DNA of 15,909 bases from Halothiobacillus neapolitanus (GCA_020721485.1 DYMR01000019.1:1-15909), one strand, 5' to 3'. Positions 1-9,109 are shown, counted from the first letter of the stretch. Translations and numbers: made by a program. The notes: generated by a model from the letters alone, not told the origin.

Positions 1-52
1 TTTCGCCACTACCCCCTCAAGATAGCGTGTCTACCAATTCCACCACGTCCGC
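1..52 (-). tRNA. tRNA-Leu (anticodon GAG), 5' part only, cut by left window edge
   Basis: Read on the minus strand, the segment begins GCGGACGTGGTGGAATTGG and continues with TAGACACG. This is the acceptor 5' strand and D-arm of a bacterial leucine tRNA. The anticodon arm is CTATC-TTGAGGG-GGTAG, a five-pair stem (one G-T pair) around a seven-base loop with GAG at positions 34-36, so it reads CUC/CUU codons. The bases after it (TGGCGAAA) start the long variable arm typical of tRNA-Leu. The T-arm and 3' end lie outside the window. A tRNA-Leu directly after secG is a common gammaproteobacterial arrangement. I see no convincing separate promoter between secG and this gene, so co-transcription with secG is an inference. 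Confidence 0.93.
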
Positions 53-112
53 GAATTCTTGTACTCAACCACCGCAGTCTATGCGGCGCAGGCCATTGAT
101 CCATCCCAACGG

Positions 113-137
113 GCACCCGACGAAGGGGTCGGGGTGC
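113..137 (-). other. Hairpin between secG and tRNA-Leu
   Basis: An inverted repeat pairs GCACCCGAC with GTCGGGGTGC: nine pairs with one bulged base and a short loop. It lies just after the secG stop codon on the minus strand. No T-run follows in the minus direction, so it is not a standard intrinsic terminator. It could be an RNA processing or stability element between the secG message and the tRNA. The structure is visible; the role is inference. Confidence 0.4.
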
Positions 138-152
138 GCCAATCAGGCGGGA

Positions 153-620
153 TCAATGCCCTGCGGCAGCCCCCGGCACATCGGCAGGCTTATCCTGACC
201 GGGGGCGGCTGGGGGCGTCTGCGCGCCGCTGATTGTGGATGGCACATCGGCGGGCTTGCCTTGCTCAGCCGGCGCCGACGGTGTGGCGGAGCTTGAGGAA
301 GGTGCAGAAGTCGGTGCATTCGGCGCAGTTGCCGAAGCGGGCTCCGTCTTTGAAGCGGGCACAGAATCTACCACGCTGGACGGGTTGTGTGAAGCGTTAA
401 TGACATAAGCCAGCAGCAAACTGGTGGCAAAAAACGCGACCACCAACCAGCCTGTGAGCTTCTGCAAAAAGGTGGCTGCGCCGCGCGCGCCAAATACGGT
501 GCCGGAGGCGCCTGAACCAAACGCCGCGCCGGCATCTGCCCCTTTACCGTGTTGAATCAAGACCAAGCCGATCAAGGTCAGGCCGATAAACACATGAATG
601 ATCAAAATCAGAATTTGCAT
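153..620 (-). CDS. secG: Preprotein translocase subunit SecG
   Basis: SecG is the small membrane subunit of the SecYEG channel and assists SecA-driven export. The 155-residue product starts MQILILIIHV. It has a first membrane segment at about residues 2-22, then the family signature QHGKGADAGAAFGSGASGTV at about 23-42, and a second membrane segment at about 56-74. The family is usually near 110 residues. Here residues from about 78 onward form a long tail rich in Ala, Pro, Ser and Thr, with a short internal duplication (GKPADVPS and DKPADVPG). The start is 9 bases after the tpiA stop, which suggests one transcript with tpiA. Identification is secure from the signature and the position before tRNA-Leu. 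The tail is probably disordered. Confidence 0.95.
   Translation of the reverse strand: MQILILIIHVFIGLTLIGLVLIQHGKGADAGAAFGSGASGTVFGARGAATFLQKLTGWLVVAFFATSLLLAYVINASHNPSSVVDSVPASKTEPASATAPNAPTSAPSSSSATPSAPAEQGKPADVPSTISGAQTPPAAPGQDKPADVPGAAAGH
175..263 (-). repeat. Imperfect direct duplication inside the secG tail
   Basis: Two 23-base segments at 175-197 and 241-263 share 19 bases, both beginning GGCACATCGGC on the plus strand. On the coding strand they give Lys-Pro-Ala-Asp-Val-Pro twice. They sit 66 bases apart (22 codons), so the duplication keeps the reading frame. It lies in the low-complexity C-terminal tail of SecG. Confidence 0.7.
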
Positions 621-629
621 GAAGCCTAC

Positions 630-1391
630 TCAACGAGTCTCTGCCGCTGCGCGACAGATGGACAAAAATTCTTCCGCCTTCAAAGAGGCGCCGCCGATCA
701 ACCCGCCGTCGATATCCGGCTGGGCGAACAGTTCCGCTGCGTTCTCCGGCTTGACGGATCCGCCGTATTGCAGCCGCACGATGCGCGCCACATGCGGGTT
801 GTATTCCGCCAGCAAGCCGCGAATGAACGCATGCATCGCTTGGGCTTGCGCAGGCGTGGCCGTCAGGCCGGTGCCAATCGCCCAAATCGGTTCATACGCG
901 ACGATCACGCGCTCGAACGCCTGAATGCCGACGACATCCACCACGGCACGCACCTGGGTGCGCACCACGGCTTCCATGTGCCCCGCTTCGCGCTCGGCCA
1001 AGGTTTCACCCACGCAGAGCACCGGCACCAGCCCGGCAGCCAACGCCCGCACCATTTTGCGCGCGATCACGGCATCGGTTTCGCCAAATAGGCTGCGCCG
1101 TTCCGAATGACCCAGAATGACATAATGGCAGCCCACGGCGCGCAGCAAATCGGCGGAAACTTCGCCGGTGTACGCGCCGCTGACTTGCTCGGCACAATCT
1201 TGGCCACCGATGCGCAGCGCCGAGCCAGCCGAGCCGTTGACGGCACTGGGAATCAACACGCAGGGCGGGCACATGCCGATTTCCACGGCATCCAATGCGC
1301 CGGTGCCGGTCAACACGGCACTGACCCACGCTTCCGTTGAAGCGGGGCTGCCATTGAGTTTCCAGTTACCGATCACCACCGGTTGACGCAT
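630..1391 (-). CDS. tpiA: Triosephosphate isomerase
   Basis: TpiA interconverts dihydroxyacetone phosphate and glyceraldehyde 3-phosphate in the cytoplasm (glycolysis, gluconeogenesis and Calvin-type cycles). With the start used here the product is 253 residues. The catalytic residues fall at the canonical positions: Lys11 in GNWKLNG, His95 in ILGHSERR and Glu167 in VAYEPIWAIGTG. The phosphate loop is visible as YGGSVKPENA and GLIGGASL near the C-terminus. An upstream in-frame ATG at 1406 would add five residues (MRTDG). I prefer 1391 because MRQPVVIGNWKLNG matches the usual family N-terminus, although neither start has a strong ribosome-binding site. It lies between glmM and secG, as in many gammaproteobacteria. 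Confidence 0.96.
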   Translation of the reverse strand: MRQPVVIGNWKLNGSPASTEAWVSAVLTGTGALDAVEIGMCPPCVLIPSAVNGSAGSALRIGGQDCAEQVSGAYTGEVSADLLRAVGCHYVILGHSERRSLFGETDAVIARKMVRALAAGLVPVLCVGETLAEREAGHMEAVVRTQVRAVVDVVGIQAFERVIVAYEPIWAIGTGLTATPAQAQAMHAFIRGLLAEYNPHVARIVRLQYGGSVKPENAAELFAQPDIDGGLIGGASLKAEEFLSICRAAAETR

Positions 1392-1416
1392 ACCATCTGT
1401 TCTCATAATTTCCGGA

Positions 1417-1515
1417 TCAACCGAGCCAGGCAGACATCGCTGGCCAGTTCCAAGGGTGCGTAAGGGTACTGATGCAAGCCGCCAAAATCAATGGTTTTGC
1501 ATGCAATTCATTCAT
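1417..1515 (-). CDS. Possible small ORF (32 codons) between glmM and tpiA
   Basis: On the minus strand an ATG at 1515-1513 overlaps the glmM stop codon as ATGA and opens a 32-codon frame ending with TGA at 1419-1417. That is about ten bases before the upstream tpiA ATG. The product would begin [16 protein letters not shown] and end in a Trp-rich stretch. I recognise no family. There is no good ribosome-binding site, so translation would depend on coupling to glmM. Another frame across the same gap (1403-1507) is also open and ends over the tpiA ATG, but it has no ATG start. This is a candidate only; chance is the most likely explanation. Confidence 0.15.
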   Translation of the reverse strand: MNELHAKPLILAACISTLTHPWNWPAMSAWLG

Positions 1516-2843
1516 CCCGCCGCCACAGTGCGCACGACAGCGGCGATCTGTTCGGCGTAGCGGGTCACTTCGCCGGCCTGCTCGCCTTCGACCATGACGC
1601 GAATCAGCGGCTCGGTGCCCGAGGCGCGCAACAACACGCGCCCGCGCGCTTTCAGGGCGGTTTCGACCGCACGCACGGCATCCACAATGGCCGGTGCGGC
1701 CAGATCAACCGGCGTCCGCGTGCGCACATTCACCAAGGTTTGCGGAAACATGGGCATCCCTGCAGCCAGTTCTGACAAACTGCGGCCACTGTGGTGCATC
1801 GCCGACAGCACTTGCAACGCGGCAATCACGCCATCCCCGGTGGTGTGGCGATCCAAGCACAAGATGTGGCCGGAAGACTCCCCGCCAAGCAACCATTGCT
1901 GCCGCCGCAGTTCTTCGTGCACATAGCGGTCGCCCACCTTGGCCCGCGCGAACGACAAGCCCAATCCGGCCACCGCCTGTTCCAGGCCCAAATTGCTCAT
2001 CAAGGTGCCCACCACCCCGCCTTGGTAGCCCGCCCGCGCAACCCGATCAGCGGCGATGATATAGATCAACTGATCTCCATCCAGCACGCGCCCGGCATCA
2101 TCGACCAGCAGGACGCGATCGCCATCGCCATCCAGCGCAATACCCAAATCGGCGCGGAACTCCGCCACGGCGCGGATGAGCGCCGCCGGCTCGGTAGACC
2201 CCACGCCGTCGTTGATGTTGAGGCCGTCCGGCTCGACGCCCATGCGAATGACTTCGGCACCCAATTCGGTAAAGACGCGGGGCGCCACTTGGTAGGCCGC
2301 ACCATGCGCGCAATCGACCACCACCCGCATGCCGGCTAGGGATAGCCCGATTTCCACGGTGCTTTTGCAAAATTCGATGTACCGCCCCGGTGCGTCATCA
2401 ATCCGCTGCGCCTTGCCCAAAGAAGCCGAGGGCTGGATGGTCATGGGCTCATCCAGCATGGCTTCAATTTCCGCCTCGACGGCATCCGGTAATTTTTCGC
2501 CGGTGGCGGAAAAAAATTTCACGCCGTTGTCGCCAAAAGGATTATGCGAAGCACTGATGACCACGCCGGCAGACGCACGCAGGGTGCGGGTCAGATACGC
2601 GATGGCCGGGGTCGGCATCGGCCCCAGTAAGCGCACATCGACGCCGGCAGCAGAAAAACCCGCCTCCAGCGCCGACTCGAACATATAGCCGGAGATGCGG
2701 GTGTCTTTACCGATCAAAACGCGCCGCTTGCCCTGCTGACCCAGTACGCGGCCTGCCGCCCAGCCCAACTTCAGCACAAACTCGGGCGTCATCGGCCACT
2801 GCCCCACCGCCCCGCGCACGCCATCCGTTCCAAACGCCTTCAT
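1512..2843 (-). CDS. glmM: Phosphoglucosamine mutase
   Basis: GlmM converts glucosamine 6-phosphate to glucosamine 1-phosphate, the step before UDP-N-acetylglucosamine for peptidoglycan and lipopolysaccharide. The 443-residue product matches the usual length of about 445. The N-terminus is [14 protein letters not shown]. The phosphoserine loop [15 protein letters not shown] lies near residue 99, the metal-binding DGDGDR near 240, the sugar-specificity loop GGESSGHI near 322, and the phosphate-binding [10 protein letters not shown] near the C-terminus. The upstream sequence has GAGGG and GGAG 4-9 bases before the ATG, which supports this start. A terminator sits between this gene and the upstream cytochrome gene, so glmM may need its own promoter. 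A TATGAT at 2892-2897 (minus strand) could serve as a -10 box, but I see no matching -35 box. Confidence 0.97.
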   Translation of the reverse strand: MKAFGTDGVRGAVGQWPMTPEFVLKLGWAAGRVLGQQGKRRVLIGKDTRISGYMFESALEAGFSAAGVDVRLLGPMPTPAIAYLTRTLRASAGVVISASHNPFGDNGVKFFSATGEKLPDAVEAEIEAMLDEPMTIQPSASLGKAQRIDDAPGRYIEFCKSTVEIGLSLAGMRVVVDCAHGAAYQVAPRVFTELGAEVIRMGVEPDGLNINDGVGSTEPAALIRAVAEFRADLGIALDGDGDRVLLVDDAGRVLDGDQLIYIIAADRVARAGYQGGVVGTLMSNLGLEQAVAGLGLSFARAKVGDRYVHEELRRQQWLLGGESSGHILCLDRHTTGDGVIAALQVLSAMHHSGRSLSELAAGMPMFPQTLVNVRTRTPVDLAAPAIVDAVRAVETALKARGRVLLRASGTEPLIRVMVEGEQAGEVTRYAEQIAAVVRTVAAG

Positions 2844-2908
2844 CCGGCTCCGCCCTCAAGTGTGTGTCAACAAACAGTCCAAAACCCACGCATCATAGCC
2901 CGCCAAAC

Positions 2909-2938
2909 AAAAAAAGGCCGCCCCTTAGGACGGCCTTT
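2909..2938 (-). terminator. Rho-independent terminator behind the cytochrome c gene
   Basis: Read on the minus strand, AAAGGCCG pairs with CGGCCTTT around TCCTAAGGGG. The stem can extend inward by three pairs to a TAAG loop. A run of seven T follows (2915-2909), some of it shared with the stem base. It lies about 36 bases after the cytochrome stop codon. In the plus direction no T-run follows the hairpin, so it acts on minus-strand transcripts only. Confidence 0.9.
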
Positions 2939-2974
2939 CACCTCACAGGATGCGCAAGGCACCCCCGCGACGGA

Positions 2975-3697
2975 TTACTCCGTTTGCGGCATGTTGACCT
3001 TCGCGCCCGGCTGATTCATCTGCGAAATGTACGCAGACACATCACGGATTTCATCCGGGGTCAGGTATTTGGTCTGGGCATTCATCACATAGGAATACTT
3101 GCCCAGTTGTTTGCCGGCTTTGTACATTTCCAGCATGGAAGACACCGCCGACATTGGCATGCCAGCGAGCTTCGGCGCATCCAACAATTTTCCACCCTCG
3201 CCGTCCATCCCGTGGCACACCGAGCAGGTTGAGAAAATGGCGTGACCAAAACCGATGTTGGCATCCGCAGAAATCATCGCCGGCGCCGGGGCAGCCGCAG
3301 GCGCTGCGGCCGCAGCCGGTGCCGCACCAGCCGCCGGGGCAGCACCGCCGCCCAGTGTCGCGATGTACGCAGCCAAATCCGCGATGTCCGTCGGGGACAG
3401 GTTGGCCACCTGCGGCGCCATGGTGCTGTAGCGCGCGCCGCCCAGATTGTGTTTCTTCAGTGTGGCCATGTCACCGGCTTTGAACGCGGTGAGAATGGTG
3501 TCGGCATCGGCCGCAGACAGATGGGTCAGATTCGGGAAAGCGCCCCCGTTACCTTTGCCATCGGCACCGTGACAGGCCGCGCATGTTGCAAATTTGGTTT
3601 TGCCCGCAGCGGCATCACCGGCCGCCAGGGTCACCAGCGGCTGAACCATCAAACCACCGAGCGCAAGGGCCAGCAGCGAACGACGCATCATCTTCAT
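2975..3697 (-). CDS. Dihaem cytochrome c, cytochrome c4-like, periplasmic
   Basis: The 240-residue product carries two class I cytochrome c domains and should shuttle electrons in the periplasm, in this family typically toward a terminal oxidase. A signal peptide (MKMMRRSLLALALGG...) ends near Ala26. Haem motif 1 is CAACH at residues 39-43 with likely axial ligand Met93 (RYSTMAPQ). Haem motif 2 is CSVCH at 158-162 with likely ligand Met205 (YSYVMNAQ). An Ala/Pro-rich linker at about 117-140 joins the domains and is longer than I expect for cytochrome c4. The gene has its own AT-richer upstream spacer and a terminator, so it is probably its own transcription unit between folP and glmM. GAGAG about 10 bases before the ATG may be the ribosome-binding site. 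Confidence 0.9.
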   Translation of the reverse strand: MKMMRRSLLALALGGLMVQPLVTLAAGDAAAGKTKFATCAACHGADGKGNGGAFPNLTHLSAADADTILTAFKAGDMATLKKHNLGGARYSTMAPQVANLSPTDIADLAAYIATLGGGAAPAAGAAPAAAAAPAAAPAPAMISADANIGFGHAIFSTCSVCHGMDGEGGKLLDAPKLAGMPMSAVSSMLEMYKAGKQLGKYSYVMNAQTKYLTPDEIRDVSAYISQMNQPGAKVNMPQTE

Positions 3698-3778
3698 AGT
3701 GTGTGAACTCTCTATTTTTTCTCATGAACAATCCGTGAGTCGCTTGCGGCAAACCCATCAGATACCCCCAACCTTAGT

Positions 3779-3808
3779 AAAATATCAGAGAAGCCTAATA
3801 AGGAACAA
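3779..3808 (-). promoter_or_regulatory. Candidate sigma70-type promoter for the cytochrome c gene
   Basis: In the spacer before the cytochrome gene the minus strand reads TTGTTC (3808-3803), then 18 bases, then TATTTT (3784-3779). This is a loose match to -35 and -10 boxes, about 80 bases before the start codon. The spacer 3698-3895 is clearly more AT-rich than its neighbours. A small inverted repeat, AACAG-G-CTGTT, lies at 3878-3888 near the folP stop. I see no other gene in this spacer. Confidence 0.3.
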
Positions 3809-3895
3809 ACCAATGCCGCTTATGAGGTAGCAATTCCTTAAATAACCGTCATCCGACACCGCAAGAAATCAAGGTTTAACAGGCTGTTCAGTCGC

Positions 3896-4760
3896 TCAAT
3901 CCGACTCGTGCTGAAGGGCGCGAACCAAGCGCAGCGCCTGCGCGGTTTCCGCCACATCATGCACACGAACGATGCGCGCACCGCGTTCCACGGCCAATGC
4001 CGCCAATATGGCGCTGCCCAAACCGCGCGCCGAGGGTGGCACGCCCAGCACCTCGCCGATCATGCGCTTGCGGGACAAACCCACCAGCAGCGGAAAGCCC
4101 AAGGCCGCCAACTGGGGCAACCCGCGCAAAAGGGCGTAATTCTGCGGTGTGTTTTTGGCGAAACCGAATCCGGGATCCAGCACAATCTGCCGAGCGGCGA
4201 TGCCGACAGCCTGCGCGGCCTGCACCCGCTGCACTAATTCCGCCTGAACCTGCGGCACCACCGCCTCGTACTGCGCCAAGGCATCCATGGTCGTCGGCTC
4301 GCCGCGCGAATGCATTAGGCAGACGAACACGCCGACTTCACGCACCAACTCTGCCGCCGTTTCCAGCGCCTGCGGGCGCGTGAGGGCGCGCACATCGTTG
4401 ATGAGGGAAGCCCCGGCGGCGACCGCCGCCCGCATAACGGATGGCGCACTGGTATCGACCGACAGGGGCACTTCAAACCGCGCCGCCAGCGCCTCGATAA
4501 CCGGCACTACCCGCGCCAATTCTTCCTCCACGGCCACCGTGGCTGCGCCCGGTCGCGTCGATTCCCCACCAATGTCGAGTAAATCCGCGCCCTGTGCGAT
4601 GAGTTGCGCCGCGCGGTCAATCACGCGATCAAGTTGCAGGCGCTGCTGGGCAAAAAAAAGCCCCCCATCCGAAAATGAATCGGGGGTGGCATTGAGAATC
4701 GCCATGATACGCGGCGCGGCCCCTTGCATCATGGCGCGAAGCTGCGCCTGCGGCACCGCG

Positions 4761-4783
<23 letters not shown>
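3896..4783 (-). CDS. folP: Dihydropteroate synthase
   Basis: FolP joins 6-hydroxymethyl-7,8-dihydropterin pyrophosphate to p-aminobenzoate to make dihydropteroate in folate synthesis, and it is the sulfonamide target. Family landmarks appear in order: [16 protein letters not shown], then [64 protein letters not shown] and a C-terminal [11 protein letters not shown]. The start is uncertain. I use a GTG at 4783, which overlaps the ftsH end by 23 bases, has GGGAA six bases upstream and gives about 295 residues. Alternatives are GTG at 4756 and ATG at 4732 (278 residues). The frame stays open to a GTG at 4882, but that extension is Arg-rich and probably not translated. It is probably co-transcribed with ftsH. 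Confidence 0.95.
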
Positions 4784-6713
<1,930 letters not shown>

Positions 6714-6720
6714 CGAAATT

Positions 6721-6726
6721 TCCTCT
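6721..6726 (-). promoter_or_regulatory. Strong ribosome-binding site that decides the TTG start of ftsH
   Basis: The minus strand reads AGAGGA, seven bases before the TTG at 6713. The next in-frame ATG is at residue 19, inside the first membrane segment, and would truncate it. The Shine-Dalgarno match and spacing therefore support TTG initiation. Confidence 0.75.
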
Positions 6727-6800
6727 GACTGTGCCTCGGCGCAAAACCCGCCGGGCGTTTGTGGCGCGCACCACTGAGTGCCCGCCGCTGTTCATCAACC

Positions 6801-7424
6801 TTATACCACGCGCTTACCGCGCGCCACCAAATACACTTCGCGCGAGCGCGGCCGCGACGCTTTGGGCTTGCGCACGACCACGGAGTCGAAGCCCTGCCGG
6901 GCGGTGCGCATCAGCTCATCAAACCCTTCCCCTTGGAAGACCTTGCTCACGAACACGCCGCCGGGCTTGAGCATTCGAACGCAAAAATCCAAGGCAAGTT
7001 CCGCCAAATACATGGCGCGGGGAATATCGACGGTTTCCACCCCGCTCATGTTCGGTGCCATGTCGGAAATGACCAGATCGACCGGTTGCCCGGCCAGCGC
7101 CGTCGTGAGCGCCTGCAACACCGCCTCGTCGGAAAAATCCCCCTGCATGACGGTGGTATGGGCAAAGTGGTCCATTGGCAAGAGGTCGAGCGCAAAAATA
7201 TGCCCGCGATCCCCCACCACACCGGCCGCGTATTGCGTCCAGCCGCCCGGAGCCGCGCCCAGATCGACCACGCGCTGCCCCGGCCTTAAGAATTGATCGC
7301 GTTCGTTGAGTTCGATGAGTTTGTACACCGCCCGTGAGCGGTAGCCTTCTCGCTGCGCGCGCAGCACGAACTCATCGCGGAAATGTTCTGCCAACCATCG
7401 TTGGCTGCTGCTCGACCGAGCCAT
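6801..7424 (-). CDS. rlmE: 23S rRNA 2'-O-ribose (U2552) methyltransferase RlmE/RrmJ
   Basis: RlmE uses S-adenosylmethionine to methylate the 2'-OH of U2552 in the A loop of 23S rRNA, late in 50S assembly. From the ATG at 7424 the product is 207 residues, close to the family's 209. The SAM-binding loop is [13 protein letters not shown] at about 52-64, and SDMAPNMSG follows at about 120-128. The catalytic tetrad is visible as Lys35 (AVYKLIEL), Asp121 (SDMAP), Lys161 (VSKVFQG) and Glu196 (SREVYLV). An upstream ATG at 7454 would add ten unrelated residues and has no ribosome-binding site. The chosen start has AGG about 8 bases upstream. It comes before ftsH, the classical rrmJ-ftsH order. Confidence 0.97.
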   Translation of the reverse strand: MARSSSSQRWLAEHFRDEFVLRAQREGYRSRAVYKLIELNERDQFLRPGQRVVDLGAAPGGWTQYAAGVVGDRGHIFALDLLPMDHFAHTTVMQGDFSDEAVLQALTTALAGQPVDLVISDMAPNMSGVETVDIPRAMYLAELALDFCVRMLKPGGVFVSKVFQGEGFDELMRTARQGFDSVVVRKPKASRPRSREVYLVARGKRVV

Positions 7425-7484
7425 AGAGAACCTGATGAGGAAATAATTCCGCATTATGGTAGCAAACCATCAAGCGACCAAATG

Positions 7485-7533
7485 CGACGCCGTGGCCGAT
7501 CACCGATCAATGCAGCGATCGGTCACGGCGTCG
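7485..7533. other. Long hairpin (17-bp stem) between pcuAC and rlmE
   Basis: Arms at 7485-7501 and 7517-7533 pair over 17 bases with one G-T wobble (left arm CGACGCCGTGGCCGATC). The 15-base loop contains a further GATC, giving three GATC sites between 7498 and 7520. It lies 42 bases after the pcuAC stop and about 60 before the rlmE start. Only three T follow the stem on the minus strand, so it is at best an imperfect intrinsic terminator. It may protect the 3' end of the sco-pcuAC message. Confidence 0.55.
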
Positions 7534-7542
7534 AGATTCAAC

Positions 7543-7563
7543 GGCGCCCCAGCACCTGGCGCC
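7543..7563. other. Second short hairpin behind pcuAC
   Basis: GGCG..CCAG and CTGG-CGCC pair around a CAC loop, with a two-base bulge (7543-7563). It sits 12 bases after the pcuAC stop, next to the longer hairpin at 7485-7533. No T-run follows. Its function is unknown; it may be chance in GC-rich DNA. Confidence 0.3.
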
Positions 7564-7574
7564 GCCCCTCATGC

Positions 7575-8039
7575 TTAGTGCTTCATGCCCCCTTCCGGCA
7601 TCATGCTGCTGCGTTTTTTCACCGGCACCGTCAGGGTTTCGTGGCTGCCATCGGCAAAATACAGCGTCACCGGCACGGTCATCCCGGCCTTAATCGTCTC
7701 GGTCGGCTCGATCAGCATGATGTGATACCCGCCCGGCGCCAACCGCGTTTCCCCGTGGGCAGGCACCACGATTTCTTTTTGCTCGATCATTTTGTGCATG
7801 CCGTTTTCTTCAATCGAGCGGTGCAGTTGCACTTCTTTGAATCCCGGCGCGGCGGCACGCACCAAGGCTTCAGAGGTGTCGCTGGTGTTTTTCATGGTCA
7901 AGAACACCGCGCTCGCCATTGCCCCCGGTGGTTGTTCGGGAATCCACGCCCCCGTCACCACCGGCGCCGCCACCGCCGACCCCATACTCAGAACGAAAGC
8001 CGCCACCCAGCCACTGGATTTTTTAACCACGCGTTTCAT
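7575..8039 (-). CDS. Periplasmic copper chaperone PCu(A)C
   Basis: PCu(A)C proteins carry Cu(I) in the periplasm and, with Sco, help assemble the CuA or other copper site of haem-copper oxidases. The 154-residue product has a signal peptide (MKRVVKKSSGWVAAFVLSMGS) likely cut after AVA-A near residue 25. The family copper motif H-X10-M-X21-H-X-M is complete and exactly spaced: His73 (QLHRS), Met84 (HKM), His106 and Met108 (YHIM). The tail SSMMPEGGMKH adds Met and His that could bind metal. Its ATG overlaps the sco TGA as ATGA, so the two are translationally coupled. Family assignment is firm; the exact oxidase partner is not visible here. Confidence 0.93.
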   Translation of the reverse strand: MKRVVKKSSGWVAAFVLSMGSAVAAPVVTGAWIPEQPPGAMASAVFLTMKNTSDTSEALVRAAAPGFKEVQLHRSIEENGMHKMIEQKEIVVPAHGETRLAPGGYHIMLIEPTETIKAGMTVPVTLYFADGSHETLTVPVKKRSSMMPEGGMKH

Positions 8040-8734
8040 TGCACCACCTCTTTGAAAAACTGTACCAAGGCTTGCGTCATCGCCGCCGGATCATGCGGCG
8101 AGGGCAACAAAGCCACCATCTTCCCATCCGGGGAAATCAAACGATATCCGGTGTCATGATCGATTTCGTAGGTCACATCGCCCGGCGCATGCGGCGAAAT
8201 ACGGTAGCCCGCTTTGAGCGCGCCCGTCACCGAATCAATCGCCGCCCGCGAACCGGTCATGCCGATGAATGCCGGGTCAAAATAATGGGCATATTCCGCC
8301 AAGCGCTTGGGGTTATCCCGCTCGGGATCGACCGACAAAAACACCACCTGCCACTGCACGGCGGGCAGTGCTTTTTTTAACAGCGGCATGAGTTGCGCCA
8401 AGGCGGTCAACTCGGTCGGGCAAATATCCGGGCAGAAGCTATAGCCGACATAAAACAGCGTCCAGCGCCCCTGAAACATCGTCGGCGTGTGCAGTGCGCC
8501 GCTTTGCGCGACAAAATCCGCCGTCGGCACGGTGATCGGCGGCGACATCGGGCGCAGCACCAATAAATCCGGCGAGTGATACGCCGCCAGCCGCGCGGAC
8601 GACACCGGCGCCTCGTTGACGGACGGTTGCCCGCAGCCGGCGAGCATTCCCGTGAGGAGAACCATCGCCACCGCCCACACCACCGCCAAGCCGCGCGTCG
8701 GTCGTTGCCAGAATGAATGCCTTACGATGCGCAT
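8036..8734 (-). CDS. Sco1/SenC-family copper lipoprotein (cytochrome oxidase assembly)
   Basis: Sco proteins are membrane-anchored thioredoxin-fold proteins that deliver copper to, or reduce the CuA cysteines of, cytochrome c oxidase. From the ATG at 8734 the product is 232 residues. The signal peptide ends in the lipobox LAGC at Cys34, so it should be a lipoprotein. The copper ligands are present: Cys101 and Cys105 in SFCPDICP and His193 in EIDHDTGY. The conserved VVFLSVDPERD strand is also visible. A GTG at 8755 could add seven residues. It overlaps pcuAC by 4 bases, forming a two-gene copper-delivery operon placed between rlmE and yhbY. Confidence 0.93.
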   Translation of the reverse strand: MRIVRHSFWQRPTRGLAVVWAVAMVLLTGMLAGCGQPSVNEAPVSSARLAAYHSPDLLVLRPMSPPITVPTADFVAQSGALHTPTMFQGRWTLFYVGYSFCPDICPTELTALAQLMPLLKKALPAVQWQVVFLSVDPERDNPKRLAEYAHYFDPAFIGMTGSRAAIDSVTGALKAGYRISPHAPGDVTYEIDHDTGYRLISPDGKMVALLPSPHDPAAMTQALVQFFKEVVQ

Positions 8735-8769
8735 GCGCCCCCCGCTTACTGTCACCGGAAAAGGCGGTT

Positions 8770-8799
8770 AATATGCCGCCACCTTCACGCCGAATTCAA
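8770..8799 (-). promoter_or_regulatory. Candidate promoter for sco-pcuAC
   Basis: In the divergent gap with yhbY the minus strand reads TTGAAT (8799-8794), then 18 bases, then CATATT (8775-8770). This is a loose -35/-10 pair ending about 36 bases before the sco start. A short inverted repeat, GGCGG-TTAATATG-CCGCC (8763-8780), overlaps the -10 and could be an operator. Both are weak pattern matches. Confidence 0.3.
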
Positions 8800-8830
8800 T
8801 GCGTGATTTCACACACTGTCGAAGAATGCC

Positions 8831-9109
8831 ATGCCCCTGAATACCAAACAAAAACAACTTCTGCGTGCCGAAGCGCACCACCTCAGCCCCGTGGTGATGC
8901 TCGGGCAACACGGTTTGACCGATGCGGTGCTCGCAGAAATTGAAGTGGCGCTGACCACCCACGAGCTGATTAAAGTCAAAATCGCCGGACAAGACCGCGA
9001 AGACAAGCGCGCCATCATCGACCGCATCACCGAAGCCACCCGCGCAGATCTGGTGCAAACGGTCGGGCACATCGCGATTCTGTTCCGCCCAAGACCGCCC
9101 AAAGCCTGA
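8831..9109 (+). CDS. yhbY: YhbY, CRS1/YhbY-domain ribosome-associated RNA-binding protein
   Basis: YhbY is a small protein that binds pre-50S ribosomal particles through a CRM (CRS1-YhbY) domain. The 92-residue product is almost only that domain. It has the N-terminal helix KQKQLLRAEAHHLSPVVMLG, the conserved loop GQHGLTDAVLAEI, and ELIKVKIAG followed by a C-terminal GHIAILFRP strand. It lies divergent from the rlmE-ftsH side as in E. coli, except that sco-pcuAC now separates them. The ribosome-binding site is weak (GAAG about ten bases upstream). It is probably transcribed with aat, which starts 9 bases after its stop. Confidence 0.94.
   Translation: MPLNTKQKQLLRAEAHHLSPVVMLGQHGLTDAVLAEIEVALTTHELIKVKIAGQDREDKRAIIDRITEATRADLVQTVGHIAILFRPRPPKA

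Noticed and set aside
3285..3350. Repetitive GC-rich stretch resembling a minisatellite
   Set aside because: It encodes the Ala/Pro linker between the two haem domains. There is no regular DNA unit, and simple codon reuse explains it.
6730..6760. Small GC hairpin with TTTT between rlmE and ftsH on the minus strand
   Set aside because: The stem is only about four pairs with a bulge, too weak to call a terminator, and rlmE-ftsH is commonly co-transcribed.
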